A stretch of DNA of 60,000 nt, taken from assembly GCA_949358305.1 (NCBI GenBank), contig OX442316.1, positions 10,356,001-10,416,000 on the forward strand, in the 5' to 3' direction. Below the pieces are notes generated by a model. The model worked only from the letters and a program-made list of their open reading frames with translations, was not told the DNA's origin and did no database searches. The position numbers and the translations under genes are program-made. Numbering within the stretch: position 1 is the first letter of the stretch; each line of letters starts with the position of its first letter. Of the stretch, positions 1-13,900 are shown one piece after another. Source of the stretch: Strigamia acuminata. Lineage: Eukaryota; Arthropoda; Chilopoda; Geophilomorpha; Linotaeniidae.

Positions 1-39
1 TGGATATTTTTAAAATCTCGCTTGTACTTTATTTTACAG

Positions 40-3000
40 AGAAAAATCGTTATTATCAGTTACTTTGGAAAATCGTCATGCCAAAAGACTGTTAGCTTAT
101 GCTGCTTTTTATGATTTTCCCACAGCCATTACGGATTTGGATCAAAACATGTTTGCTGAATGGCTGAAAAGTTACTTGGACCCAAACATGACTCCCATCA
201 ACACTGTTTTCTTGAATTACGCCGTGAGCATTAGGGGCCACGAGTTGTTGTGTGTTTCTGAATTGATAAAAGCAATGTTCAGAGTGTTTGTTGATGCCAA
301 ATATGTTGTTTTAATTGACACACGTCAAGGCCCAGAAGGTATAGGGTAATTAAACTATAAAATGCTGTCTTTTTAAATTTCTGTTTTCAGATATTAAACT
401 CTCCAATATTTTTTCTCATTCGTACAAAAACGTTAAACCATTTGACATAAGAGTTTGCAATAGAGAAGATTTAGTGCCAAAATTAAGAATCCGTCCTGCT
501 TTGTGATATTAATTTAATTTGACTTAAATTACAATTATAATTAAACTTATTTTTACGTAAATAGAGTTGAAGATAATGATGATTTAGTCGAATTATTTGG
601 GAAACAGATTCAGGATTTACAAAAGTACTACGGAGAATATTTTCTTGCTGAACTCATAGAGCAGCAGAGAGATGATTTGGACTATTGTTTAGTTGCTGAG
701 GTAACCAAAATCAGTTAGAAAACAATCATTTAAGTATCATCATACAACTATATTACAGATAAAACCCCGTGAAATTGTCGGTTTCATTAGTATTAGTAAA
801 AACGTTGATGCCGAATTGCTCAATAATCAATATGAACTTCAACCTTTCAATGAACTAAGGTGAAAAGTTAACAACTCTAGGAATATTTACCTTCTTTACA
901 ATTTTGTGTTATAAGGCAAGTGTGGATTAAACCCAAAGCACCTGAACCGCCAAGTAAACCTAAAGCTAAGCTAACGGTATGCAATAAAAATGGCACCAAC
1001 AGGAAACACTTCAATCCTATTTTAATTGTTCGTATAGGGTAAAAAAAGCGATAAGGCCCCAGAAAAGGCCCCAGAAAAGGCCCCAGAACCACCTCCGCCA
1101 TTTAGTGTGTTTACTATTCATTTGTTTCTGATGACTGAAGAGTATCAATTAAGGTCACCATACACTCACAGAGTATACGGGACACACATTGACATGTAGT
1201 TCATCACAAAACTACTGTAGGTATATGGAATTGATTGAAGCAGCTTTTAAATTTTTTCCTGACAAAGAATTTTGCGTCATAAGCATCAACTGTTGGTCTT
1301 CAGGGACACCTTTTTTGTCGAAATTTACGGTTAGTAAATTGCTCGCATTCGGATGTATTGCATTCGTTGAGTTCTGCATTTTTTAGAGAGTAACGCCAAA
1401 AACAAATGTCACACTGCGACAAGAATTGTACGTTCTTCATCGATGGGGATTGATGAAGTATATGGTGTAATGTGTATTTTAAGTTTGTGTTTTATGCAAC
1501 TCTGCACGCAATTTGTAGGAATTATTTGGTACGGTTTGCGAGAAATGCCGATATTCCCTCAGTTACTAAATTCGCTAACGACATTGAAGTGAAAACAAAA
1601 CTTCTAAACGATTTTATCGCGTTTTGCAATAATCAACCGAACGAAGTGAGTTTTGCTTTAGTCTTTTAAACGTTTTATAATGTGTTTGAATTTATTTTTT
1701 GTAGGAGGACAAAGAACTTCAAGTGTTTATTCTTGAATGTTGCGCGCAAGTTGTTGGTGTTGCGATTATTTTTTGTGAAGAAGACATTGAATTTCTACGT
1801 GCTAACTACAATGTTGAAGATTTTATTTATTTTGGTCTGCATCGTAGGGAAGACCACGCCCAAGTGTTGCATTTTGTGTTAAACCCACTTTTTGCGCATT
1901 TAGCTCGAACTTTCATAAAAGTACATCTTTAGATTACCAGTAAATAACTTATTGCATTTCCTAAAACTTGTCATTTGCACTTTGTTTTAGGAAATATTTC
2001 GTTTGGGAAACAAAACTTGTTTATACCATCGAATTTACTCCAACATGGATGAGGTACCTTAAAAAAATGTCATTTTTGTACGTCGTAGTGAGTATTTTTT
2101 CCCATTTAATCCTTAAGACTAAAATCACACAATCCATGACTGCTATGGCAGAATTTTTACCCATCACTGATAGAATAAGAGTGAAAATATCATCGGATAA
2201 ATCGGCACTAAATCTTGCATCAAGCAGAACAGAATCAATAAAAAATGATTTTGCGCTTACCTTTATTAGCAAAAAATATGTTTTCGAAACTAAAGTAATT
2301 ATTTCCGATCCGTATTTAATATTTCCTTCAATTGTAAACATTATTTATCGGTACAGACTGTTATCAGAGCCAAAGTTGTAATAGTTGGTGCAAGTACCAC
2401 TGCATTTGCAACTATAAAGCATCTCATAGAGAGGTATTGTACGCAATTTCAAAATTAATTTTATACTGTATTTACAATTTCTTCTAGCCCTTTTATTCAC
2501 ATGTTAAACCTTTATTTAATATCTCCTTTTGACCTACCAAGCGACGACGACAACTCTGCTAGAACAATTAGTAACATTATGATTCCCAAGGAGTAAATAT
2601 GGTGTTATTTTGGTTTACTATTTTCTAATTGTCTAATTGATGTAGTCCTACGAGTGCTCTGGCCAATCTTAGACCTTCTTTCATTCGTATGTATGTGAGA
2701 TTAGTAAAAGGATGGATGACTGAAATAGATAGGTAAAAATCAAACATTTTGTTTTATCATTCGATGTTTAACCAATTCTTTTCTTATTAGAGAAAAAAAA
2801 ACCGTAGTGGTTGACAACAAATTCGAATTGCCTTATAACTTTTTGGTGTTGTGTTGCGGAAAGCAATTTCAAATTCCGAGAGAATTCCTACCTTATGCAA
2901 ATTCGGTAAAAATGATGACCGTTAACAATCACGAAGACTGTGCCAAGGTTGAGGCAGTGGTGTTAAAAATGCTAGGTAATAAAATAAAAGCAAAATACAC

Positions 3001-4844
3001 GAAATTATTGCAACATTTTATGCACATTTCTATTTAATGTTTACCAGATAAAAGGATACTCGGCGTTGGTTCCTTTTCAAAAATCATTGTTTATGGAAAT
3101 ACCTTTGAAGCCATTTGTTTTGTTGAAGGTTTACTCGAACTGAGAGTTCCTGCTTCAAATATTGCCTTTGTGGAAACGGGAGACTTAAAAAGCGTAATTT
3201 TGCTCGCACAAGAAATTTTAATGAAGTTGGCAATCTGCAATTGATTTTTCTGCCCAATAGGAATATTGTTTACAAAACAAGATATTTCAAAACGTCGTAA
3301 GCATGAGTTTGAAGAAATGCGGTGTGCAACATCTGCCTGGTTACACCATAGACCTATCTATGTCGAATTTGGGTTCAGATGCACCACATATATTCAACTC
3401 AAAAGGATCAGCAATTACATTGGTATCGCCTGACAATGTGACCGTAAACATACGGCAATGCGTGCTGTTGGTTTGCTTCTCGGAAAAAAATGTCAAAAAA
3501 GAAACATTTCTATGTGTGTTTTTTCACTTTCTAGATCTTTACAAGCATTGAATTTAATATTTTTTTTTTCAGCTATAAATAAAAGTTCGCTCGTTTACGA
3601 CAGTGGGCTCATAATAGATCACGAATTTCGTACAAATGATCCGTGGATTTTAGCGGCTGGACCAATGACGCTGTTTACAAGGCGGTTTCGAACCCTTTCG
3701 GATAGACGCTTACATCAAATAAGTTCAAATGTTATTGGAAAACATGTAAGTTGTTGGTTTTGTCAAGAATGCAATTCCATATTTATTTATTTATATTTTT
3801 GCAATTTAAGCTCGCAATACAAATGTTGCATGTGTTTGCCCCTGAAGTACGAGAAATCATCAGCACGCGTTACACGACCGATGCAGCTGATTTATTATAT
3901 AGTTTCACTGCGCCTATTGCAATACACGCACACTTACCACGTAATTACACACGATAATAGTTAATAAATCAATGCTAAACTATTTCAATTTTTTTTTTAA
4001 ATAGGCAAGTTGGAATGTTTTCATATTTGTCGAAATGGGGACTGTGTAACGTATGTGTTACCTGGAAACCGCGGTGGAGTTGAGTGTAATTAACCGCACA
4101 AAATAACGACATTTAGCGGATTGATTAACTTTCTAGGCTCGTGAAATTTCAACGGGAAATTTGCTTTCGTTCCACCAGCAATACACTCATTTTCACGTCG
4201 GGGACAATGGATTTGTGGAATCAATTACTTGCATTTCAGAAAACGTACGACACAATTCTGTGCTATTTTTATTATCAATAATCACGTAATTGCCAATCCG
4301 TTATTAGCCAATTAATGTTCAGCTGTGGATCAAAGTTCACGGTCAACACAGAGACACATTAAACCACTTGATTGGAAAAATCGACGCTGGCCTTATTTCA
4401 GATTTAGAAGCGTAACATTCCAGCTCGTCTTATAAATTCAAACTCTTTCTAATCTGATGAGTAATGAGGTCGTTGTTTAGTTTCTTTTCAGAGCCCTGGT
4501 GCCAGGCTTTGCTGCATGACCGTTTTTCAGAATTTCTGTTCGAAGCCAATCATATTTTTGGTATTAAAGTGGAACATTCGAAAGATTTAGTCGATTATTT
4601 CCGAGCTTTATCAACTGGAAAGAAAACTGTAAGCTGAAAACATTACTTCGACGTGTTTAGTAATTAACATTCGTGGTATTTGCAGTTGACTAGGGAAGTT
4701 CGCCGAAACTTGGAAAATTTTTTCCGCCCATTGGGTGCGTACAAAGAAATGGAAGATTTGTTACTGAGTTACTTGCATTACAATAGTAATTTACTGCCAA
4801 TGTACATACTCCCAGACATGATAACTGTACGCAAAAAAGAATAG
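40..4844 (+). CDS. CFAP61: Cilia- and flagella-associated protein 61 (CFAP61), 5'-truncated by window edge
   Basis: The 3' part of a gene of about 25 exons. The first visible exon opens after an acceptor at 38-39 and the stop is TAG at 4842-4844. CFAP61 belongs to the calmodulin- and radial-spoke-associated complex of motile cilia and is needed for sperm flagella. Recognisable family stretches are YGEYFLAELIE (near 640), FFPDKEFCVIS (near 1255), FIYFGLHRRE (near 1825) and RTNDPWILAAGP (near 3635). A VIVGAST stretch near 2375 looks like the start of a Rossmann-type dinucleotide-binding fold, as in the family's C-terminal half. A KAPE tetrapeptide is repeated three times (about 1053-1088) in the proline-rich linker. 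One junction near 4413 has no in-frame GT donor (see findings). The gene converges on KIF26. Family call firm; individual small exons less so. Confidence 0.9.
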
Positions 4845-5107
4845 TGTTGTTGTATTTTCTGTAAAATGTTAAATTTCGATTTAAATCAGGGGGGAAAGTT
4901 TAATCGAAAAATATCAATCTTACATTGATAGAAAATAAAACCAGTAAATTTACAGTACGTAATCTTATAAGGCCTATGAATAAGTGGAGGTAAAGTAAAG
5001 CATTTACGTATTCGGAAAAATATGCTCCAACATGCAAAAATAAACTTTCTCCTATACAATAAAAATAATTGTCATTATTTACATACTATAACCCTCTATT
5101 TCTATTA
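4845..5107. other. Intergenic, convergent 3' ends of CFAP61 and KIF26
   Basis: Short AT-rich spacer between two tail-to-tail genes. It holds 3'-UTR-like sequence with AATAAA-type motifs in both orientations. No coding potential is seen. Confidence 0.6.
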
Positions 5108-8100
5108 TTAATCTTGCATAAAATCATCTACACTCGAATCGAAACATGTAACGACCATAATCCTAGACTTACATGCAATCACCCTTTTTTCTAAAATCTG
5201 AGTTTCACGTTCTAAAACCTCCAAAAAACACGGATCGGATTCACTCATACTCTCCTCGACATGCACTAAAAAGTAAACAAAAAAAAGAAAAATAATTTTA
5301 AAACGTTTATTATTGTTATTAAATTATTCTTCCTCACTCACAATCGTAACTCCAGCGGTTAGGATTAAGCATGAGTCTGTTCTTAGCCATCGCCAATTCT
5401 CTTCTTAATTCCTGCTGTTTTGATCGCAATCGCAGCATTTTTTGTTGTTTATGCCTCATCTCCCATTGCTGAAATAAAAATAAATGTCAATTTACACTTG
5501 AAATTATTAAAATCATGTATTAAAAACCTCTTCTAACATTCTGCGCCTTTCTATCCTTTCAATGTCCTCTTGACTGTATGTCGTTAATTCGAAAGTATTA
5601 TTCGCTTGTTGGAGTTCTACATAGAGAAAAAATAAAATTAAAATTTCGAAAACTTAAAAAAAAAAAAATTTTTTTTACTTAAACATTTTCTATGTTCCTC
5701 GTCCTCGGACGTATCACTGATCAATTCGGGCGTTGAAAAAGAAGATCCACTTCCTTCGCTATCACGCACCATGCTTTCGTAACCGCTACTATTTTCTCCC
5801 GAAACTTGAGCATTCAACTCATTTTTTAATTCCAATTTTCCATTCAAATTTGGCTGCAATTCAACCGTAGAATTGATGTTTTTTTTCACGGCCGTTTTGA
5901 TCAACACTGGGATTTTTGACTGCGGCCTCCTCTCTTGTTTTGAAACGGTGGAGTGCTCCGAACTGCAATTACACTCGCTGCAACACTGCGACAACGCCAA
6001 CGAAGATCCTTCGTTCACGTACGACTCCGAGATGCAACAACCGAGTCGTAGAGACGACACATAACTCGCATCGGACGGGATTTGGAAACGAGACAAACTA
6101 TCCAATGCAAATGCCATCGCATCAGTGTCGTCATAATTAGCCTCAATTTCCTCATCAATGTCAGACGGCACTCCACCCAGAGAAAGGGAATCGGTGAACG
6201 ACGAGGCTAAATTCTCTTCACTTAAGATTCTCAATGGATGTTGTTCAATCGCGTCCATACAAGCCGTATAAATGTCATCTTCGGTCACTTGAAGACCGCA
6301 ATCACGAGTGGTTGCGGGGGCGAGTGCAACGCCACAACTCTCATTCAAATTCAAATTCAAATTCAAATTCAAATTCGAGAACGAAACTGTTCGTGTTAAC
6401 CTCGTCTCCAGTTCAAACATCAAACGATCGGAATTAGACGCCATTCTCAAACAAGTTTCCGAACAACAAACTGAAGAATTCCCGTCCTCCATTTGCAGAT
6501 CCGCAGAAGTGCACGTTTCCGTTTGCACCGCGTCGATCATAATTTTACTGGAATGAATGCTCGATTCTTCGTCGTCCCCACTTTCACATCGCTTAAGAAT
6601 TTCATCTACATTACAAAGGACATCTTGACAATTGTTTTGGATGTGCGTCGCCTGCAATTCCACCCATCTTTGGATCATCTCTCGTTTGTGCGCGTCCATA
6701 AAACCGTACATGTGGGGTCCATCAACCCACATTTCAGTTTGCGGCAATAGACGCGCTTCTAGTTTCGACTTACTAAACCTCGGGCCGTCCACCCAGCATT
6801 CGTCGCTATTTGCTAACTGGCAGAAGTTGAAAACAGGTGTCGCCGACTTGCCTCGATAAGCATTCAGAGAGACGTCGCCGTTAACGGAGTCGGTTTGCAG
6901 CGATGTTGTTATTTTCGCAAGCTGAAGTCGCGATTCGCAAACTGTTTTCGGTTGTTGCGTAGCAAGTTTCACGTCTCTTCTTTTCACCTCATTTCGAACT
7001 TGCGGTTTGAGTTTAGGAGTTTCCGGTACTGTTGGTAAGGGCGTGACCACTGACACACGACTTGGCGGACCCTCGTTGTCCGTAATATCTTTATCGCTTA
7101 ATGATAAACCGTTCGATCCCATGTAAATGACCGTGTCGCAAGACTGCTCGCTGCTTGAGGTACAATCTGGATCGCTGCTAGATTTAACGCCATTCTCTTT
7201 TCTATCGTCGTTGTCACTGAACAAGAAGCCGGAGTGCTGCAAACGAGTTGATTAATCAATTGAAATTAATAGTAGTTTAATTTTAATTTTTACTTTTGAT
7301 TTTCGCCTCCGAAGGCGATGAATCCTCGACGCAAACTGGATAGTGTTGAGTGAATCATTATAACTCGAGAGTGATGCTGACACATGAGCTATCATTGCTG
7401 CTCGGCAAGTAATACTTCCCAGGACCTCGCACAAAACTCGAGTAAGTCGACAGTTTCTAATAACAAACATTTTAAAAAAATATCAATTTTACTGATTTTA
7501 CAATTTAATAGCTACGTACTTGAATGGAATGTGCTTTTGACCATTAAACAGGGCCAAAATAACGTTCGTGATGGCAGATAATGAAAGTCCATTCGATGGT
7601 TTGTCACACGTTCCTAAATCTAATAGATGTAATCGACTGCGACCACCAGATACTACAAATACGAGTGTTTTTTTTTTAACCAATCAAGTTTGTGTCTTCT
7701 ATAACCTCACCAACACTTCTCTCCGATGTTGATTTATCAATTCGGTATTGATAAACGTGAAGTGTGTAGAGGAAATGAGAATTTTCTTCTTCATCGCCTG
7801 CAAACAATTTGTAATTTTATAATTATTTCCTTATTTTTAAATAATGACTTACATTCATTACGTGCAGCTATGGCTGCATCCAAATATAAAGCTGCCTTTT
7901 CCATCGTCGGTGCTCGTAGTTCGCTCTGGTTTTGCAATTGCGTTTCGAATATCGGATCGTCTTTCAAATAAATCCCAGGAGACATGCCATTGTGCTCAGT
8001 GTCTGTCAAAAATAAAGTTAGAATGAATAAAAAAGAAAAAAAAAAAGAAAAGAAGAAAATTAATACCAGTTGCAAGATGAGCCAATAAATCCCTGAGTTC

Positions 8101-10915
8101 TTCGTTTTTCTCCGTTATTTCCACAGCCGAAACTCGTACGGAAAATCGTGCGCCGCTTTTCTGCTTTTCCTCATTAATTAATTTAAATAACCAACTTATG
8201 GCGCATGGAATTATTCCTAGATCTTGAACTGATTCAGAGTTCCCTATCATAGTGTATGTTTTACCTAAAAACAAATAAAAAAATTTAATTTTAAAAAATA
8301 ACTTTAAAAAATTCAATTTAATTTTGATTTTTATCCTACCAAGTTTATTGCCACCGTAAGAAAATACACAACCATCCTTGCCACTAATTACTGCTTGAAT
8401 TACTTCTGTAAGTGAATTGGAACAAACTTCCGCCTTTATATTTATTTAAAAAAAAAAAGAAGATAAAAAAAGTATTTAGTATTATTTATTACTAAATTAA
8501 ATTTAGTTAATAAAATTCACTTGTGAATCATCCTGAGAAAATATGGCATCGAATGCAAACATTTTAGGTGCAGCAACAACCACTCTTCTATCTTCAGGTG
8601 TGCTTAATCCACAAGTGGAAGGGTCATAAGCAGTTACTTGTTTCTTGCGTGAATCAAGCATTAAAAAGGACGAGTTGCAATCTGCTTGAGATGCAAGTGG
8701 AGTCACTCGAAGCATCACTTTCACCTGTCAACAACATTTCTTTATATAGTAATCACAATTCAAAAAAATTAGAAATGCACACTTTTAAAATTGAATTTTT
8801 AATTTCTCCACACGTGATAAATTAAACTGATTTAACCACACGGAAGTTCAAATGCGAGGGTATGTTTTTAATGAACGCTTCGCCACGACTCGTTACCTTT
8901 CCAAGGCCATAGACTTCTTTACGTCCAACGCTCCTCAATAAACCAGGTGGGGCAGCAGGGGGAGATAACCGAAGAACGTCAGTGAAGTTTGTGATAAATT
9001 GAATTGTGTCTTGCTGTCTTCCATAATTGATATTTTGTTGTTGGTGTCGTCTTTTTTTCTTCGACGGGTCCAGATTAAATTTCTGCGCCGCTCTTTTTTG
9101 CAAACCAAACAAAAAATTAATTAAAATTTGAATCACAAAAAGAAAAAAGAAAAAAAAAAGTATGATTTAACTTAACAAGTCGTGCGCAAAGAATCCTGTA
9201 CGGGATCTTGTATTTCATCCATATATTTCAATAAAACGTGACAAGGTTGATGAAGTATTGTACAAGGGTCAGTGAATCTGACGATTGAATTTATTTTTCA
9301 AGACAAGGGTGGGTCGATGATGACTCACATCTCGATCACAACTAATTTTGACAAGTCGTCAACCTTTTTTTTCCTCTAAAGGGGCGATCGAGTGAGTGAT
9401 TTAATCCGCAAAAAGACAATTATTGGCAGCAGTAAACCAATTAACGCCACTTAAATTCGCTCAAACGACGTCATTAAATGAGATTTCCATAAAGACCTCA
9501 CATCATTTTTTTTTAAATAAATAAAAAAAAAAAACTATTCTCCTCCACGCTCACGATTTTTTGACATCTGCTCACGCTCACCTCTTGAATATTTAATTTC
9601 TTATTTGAGCAGGTTTTTATGACAGTCACTGTTTTATAACTCCCATCCAGATCCTGATTGATTAGTATCAGATTCCTCTCGTAGCAATTTAAGTCACGTG
9701 CTGACAAGACCCTCATCTCACGCTTTCATCATCCAAATCAGGATCCGTTTTCACCCCATACATTCATTTTCCAACCAAACCCAAACCCAAACCCGCTCTT
9801 TCTAAACCCCACTCGTACATTTAAAATAAAATAAATTAAGATACATTAGCGATGCATTTTTCAAGTTATTTTCAGAGTGTTCGCAATATGAACCAGATGT
9901 ACGTAACTAGTTAGCATTGGGAGTGCCATCGTCCCAGCCATCCCATCCCAGTCGCAGTGCGCAGTGCGCACTGCGCACTCTGTGGCATTCCAGCGACGGA
10001 GGGAAGGGAAACGAACTACAGTCAGCTTTACTTCAATCTGTCAACATGTCATCTTGGTACACTCAACCAAACTACTCACACAATACTCAACATGTTTCAC
10101 CAGACCAAATAAAATTACACCCAAAACTGGAAAACTCTTTACTTAGTCTCGTTCTTCAATGTTTGTCATTCTTCGTCCCCGCCACTTTAAAACTGACGTG
10201 ATTTCTAACTTTAGAGCACGTTATTTCAACCGGATGTCGACGTACGTAATGGAGATTTCGAAGCCGCCATTTGCATGTGGACGAGGATGCGTGTTGAGTT
10301 ATTGCATTTAACGCCATAAATTCGTCAAATGTCTTAATAAATCTGCCCGGTCCACGAAACAAATGTGCATCGTCATCATTCTTGTGACTTAGCATTGTGT
10401 AAACATGTAAAGACAACACGCTACACACGTTATTTGTTGGCCAGGCGGCTTTTCAAATTGATGTAGTAGTTATGGCAGGGACGAAGTTGGGGAATGGGGC
10501 AGTCAAACATGTCTAGGGTATTTCCCTCTCATTAATCAAGGAAGTGGGCTATGTAGCGTCGAGACAAGTCGAGTCATTAATATTTGAACACGAGGAATTT
10601 TACTCAGATTTTCTGCTCAACTTGTCCGCACGTGCTCCATGTGTCTCTGTCTGTTAAGTCCCGAGTTGCGCAATGAAAAGTTTGAAATGATTAACTGGAA
10701 CTAAGTGCATTCATTTATTAAGTTAACACTAAAGCCGCGTTATTTGTAATTAGTGGACCTGAAGGTTGACCAAATGGGGGAAGGGAAAAAAGTTATTCAC
10801 CTTGTTATTGTCTCTTAAAAGGGACCATAAATCTGTTGGCTTCGACAAGAAGATAATTAAAGCGGCCAATTTCACACACATTAAAAGCAAGAACAAGTGA
10901 ATCCAATCATGGGGT

Positions 10916-10951
<36 letters not shown>

Positions 10952-13900
10952 CAAATAGATTTAGATGGTTGAAAAAGAAATAAATTTTTTTTTTCAATTT
11001 ATAATTTATAATTTTTTACTTTTTTATTTACCCATATTTCGTTACGTTTTACAAAATGAATGTTTTTGAAATGCTACAAATGTTTTTGAAGCTCCCTAAT
11101 AACGATTTTCGTATTCAAAAGGATCTGATGAAGTTCTTTTCCGGTAAGTGACTAAAGGAAACTGCCTTGCTCTCTCTCTCTCTCTCCCTCGTGATTGAAT
11201 GAGGAAGTTCGTGCAGATTTCTATTTGCCAATAATTCTGTTCGCAAATCCATTAGCAGATTCAAGTAGGAAAGAAGAGGGAATTCAACCCCAATTGCATC
11301 ATTTTCGAGAAAAAATCTAATCATTTCGATCCAAACAAAATTTTATCGTGTATAGCATTCATTCTCCCTCACGTTCACGTTTCATTGAACTGAAAAGAAA
11401 TTTGAACTCCCTTTTTACACACATAAAGGACACGATATTCTAAATTTACACAATTTTCGATCCCCCATTCAAACTCACCCCGCATATCGCTAAAGAGATT
11501 AAACACCGGTATTTCAATATCATATTTCCATCTGACTAAAAAATTTGAAGGGGAGAAAAACATAAGTATCTTTTACCTCGCGAAAAAAGAAGCTGCAGCT
11601 GACGCTTGTAATTGAGGATGAGGTGAAGACTCAAAAAGAGTTGACGCATTAATTCCATACATATTTTCTATGCTGTTGACTGCAACTGGAGTTTGGTGGC
11701 GTGTTTTATTGAGTTCATGAAGGGTGTGATGAATAATTTGTCCAGGAATGATTTGATTCGAATCTTTACAACCCTAAAAAAAAACAAAAATAAAAATATA
11801 AGGTACCGTAAGTTAAAGAAACTTTAAACTGGCAGGAAGGAACGTCATTAACCGTACTTCCCTCTGCCATTGTGTAGGTGTGCAGTGCTATAGATTATTA
11901 AACATTGAAATTAGTATCTATCTACCCTCCGATCTGATAACTAGCAAATAAAAAATGATGCCAACCACACCTTAAACCCGAAATCTCCTTTTGTTTTTTT
12001 CTTCAACTTGTTTTAATTACAAGAATAAATTTTTTTGCAGCCATTAAAGAATTCTGAAAAACTATAATAAGAAAAATCACTCATCCGAGTGTTTCTAGCC
12101 ATTAAAAATGCTGCATTTGGTAAAAATAAAATTAGAAAACATTTTTTATAATTTTCTTTCCCGAAGCAATCGCTATTTTCCAAGGGTAAAACCGGGCAAA
12201 ACCCATGAATGTACTTCCTCTGTGCGGCACACCATAAACAAAAACAATATAGGAACTTTGGATAACTGGATTTATAATTTCCACTAATATATTTCAATGT
12301 TAAATAACAGGAAATTTAATATCCCAACGGATTATTACTCGAGGATTTAAAAAAACTGCGTCAAATCGATTATTTCCAGTCCGCAAGGTTCCCGGTGAAT
12401 CATCTGTTGCCTTCCATTACCCATCATTCCCACACTAATCAGTTATGAAGTTCCTTCGAAGAAAAAAATGAACAAATAAATGCTTTTACCTGAGCACTGG
12501 GAAACATCCACGCCTTAACGTTTGCCTCGAGAAATTGATGGCTTTGCCCAGTCACATGTAGCGTGGGTGGAGCGGTGCCGTTTCGCAGAGGAAGTTTGCT
12601 CTTCTTCAAACCTGACATTCTCCTGTAGTTAAAAAAAATATAAATAAAATAAATAAAAAGACGGCAATTTAAACATTTGCACGAACTGGGACTAAGGAAA
12701 ATAATTGATCGCTTTTAAACAATTTACAAAACGAATTCCCAACAAACTAAACAAACAATTTCCGTATACTTAATTAATAATTGACAAACATTGTTTTTTT
12801 TTTAAATCACACCCTTCGACCGTTTAGCGTATTCAATTAGATCCGGCTTATTTAGCCGCCACCTTTACATTTTATCAGTAAATTAAGGCGTCGTATCACA
12901 ACATAAACAAATCACTTTCACTCCCTCCTATTTTTTGCATGGTGCTGCTCGTAGATCCAATCTCAGCTGGTGTCCCCTATTGAATAACCATGCTACCCTC
13001 CTGTGAAAGAAAACCATACAAAATTCAACCTATTCTTCGTGATTAGCATTCGCAACGTTAGACTCGAGTGGGCTCCGTTGAAAAAAGCACGCTTCACCAC
13101 ACTATACATCTGTGCTCGTTATGAACATGAAAGTTTTCAACACGTGGTCACCGTCTGTCCTCCATTTTTAATACAAATCCCACAAATTTCAAAAACAAAA
13201 ATAAAAAAAACAAAAAAAATCCTTTTTTGACATATCATGTTTATCTTTTTTAAAAAAAAAATCGTGAAAACGTGTTATTTTCGAATCCACGTTTCAGAAA
13301 TATAAAAATTTAATGACTTTTCTTCCTTTTAAATTTAAACAAAAAAATATATATTTTCATATCAAGGATTTTGTTTTGCACAACATGCATCTTTTTATAA
13401 CACCTGTAATTACAAGCCATGTCATTTCAAAGCGTGTAATCAAAACATTCCAGCTACCAGAACGGCCCGATGGAACCCGATGCACGAACGAAGGGAGACG
13501 GAGCAAATGCAGGGGTTCAACGATGACAGCTTCAGCTCAATCATCAGCACGTAAAACCTCAAGCTTAGTGCCAAACCAGATTTTTCCAACGACTTCACTT
13601 CTATTTCTTACCTATTCGAACTTGTCCATGCGAGTTAGGTGCTACATTAACAATGAACCGAGCAGAAAATCACCACTATTGATCCACTGTTGTTGTTTAC
13701 ATTTTAGAAACCACAGGAGACAGGAGAAGAAGGGCGTGTTTCCCCGTTTCCAAAACCCAAACGAGGATTAGACGAAGTCGTGTTGCAATGATGGAAGGGG
13801 AAGAGCGAGTGGGTTTAGTTGCGAAGGACGTAGGTGCCTGGAACTAATTGTTCGTCAGAGTGCTGCTGCGCTTCGATTTTTTTTTAATGGTGATATGACG

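Larger units (their letters stand above)
9093..11576. other. Long KIF26 intron 3; no supported gene inside
   Basis: AT-rich intron with only short open frames. It contains a perfect 24-bp palindrome at 9956-9979, a CT-rich tract near 11167-11188 and a poly-A run of about 30 at 10919-10948, which could be the tail of an old retrotransposed insertion. No splice-linked coding exon recognised on either strand. Confidence 0.6.

Noticed and set aside
877-1101. Minus-strand open frame of 74 codons with GPFLGPFLGP repeats
   Set aside because: It is the reverse of the CFAP61 KAPE repeat exon; the plus strand has matching splice phase and family similarity.
9490-9720. Possible small minus-strand gene at 9513-9716
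   Set aside because: No family match, lies in the middle of a KIF26 intron, and no start or splice support.
13313-13771. 152-codon plus-strand open frame in KIF26 intron 1
   Set aside because: No recognisable domain, low-complexity composition and no splice partners; long chance frames are expected at this density.
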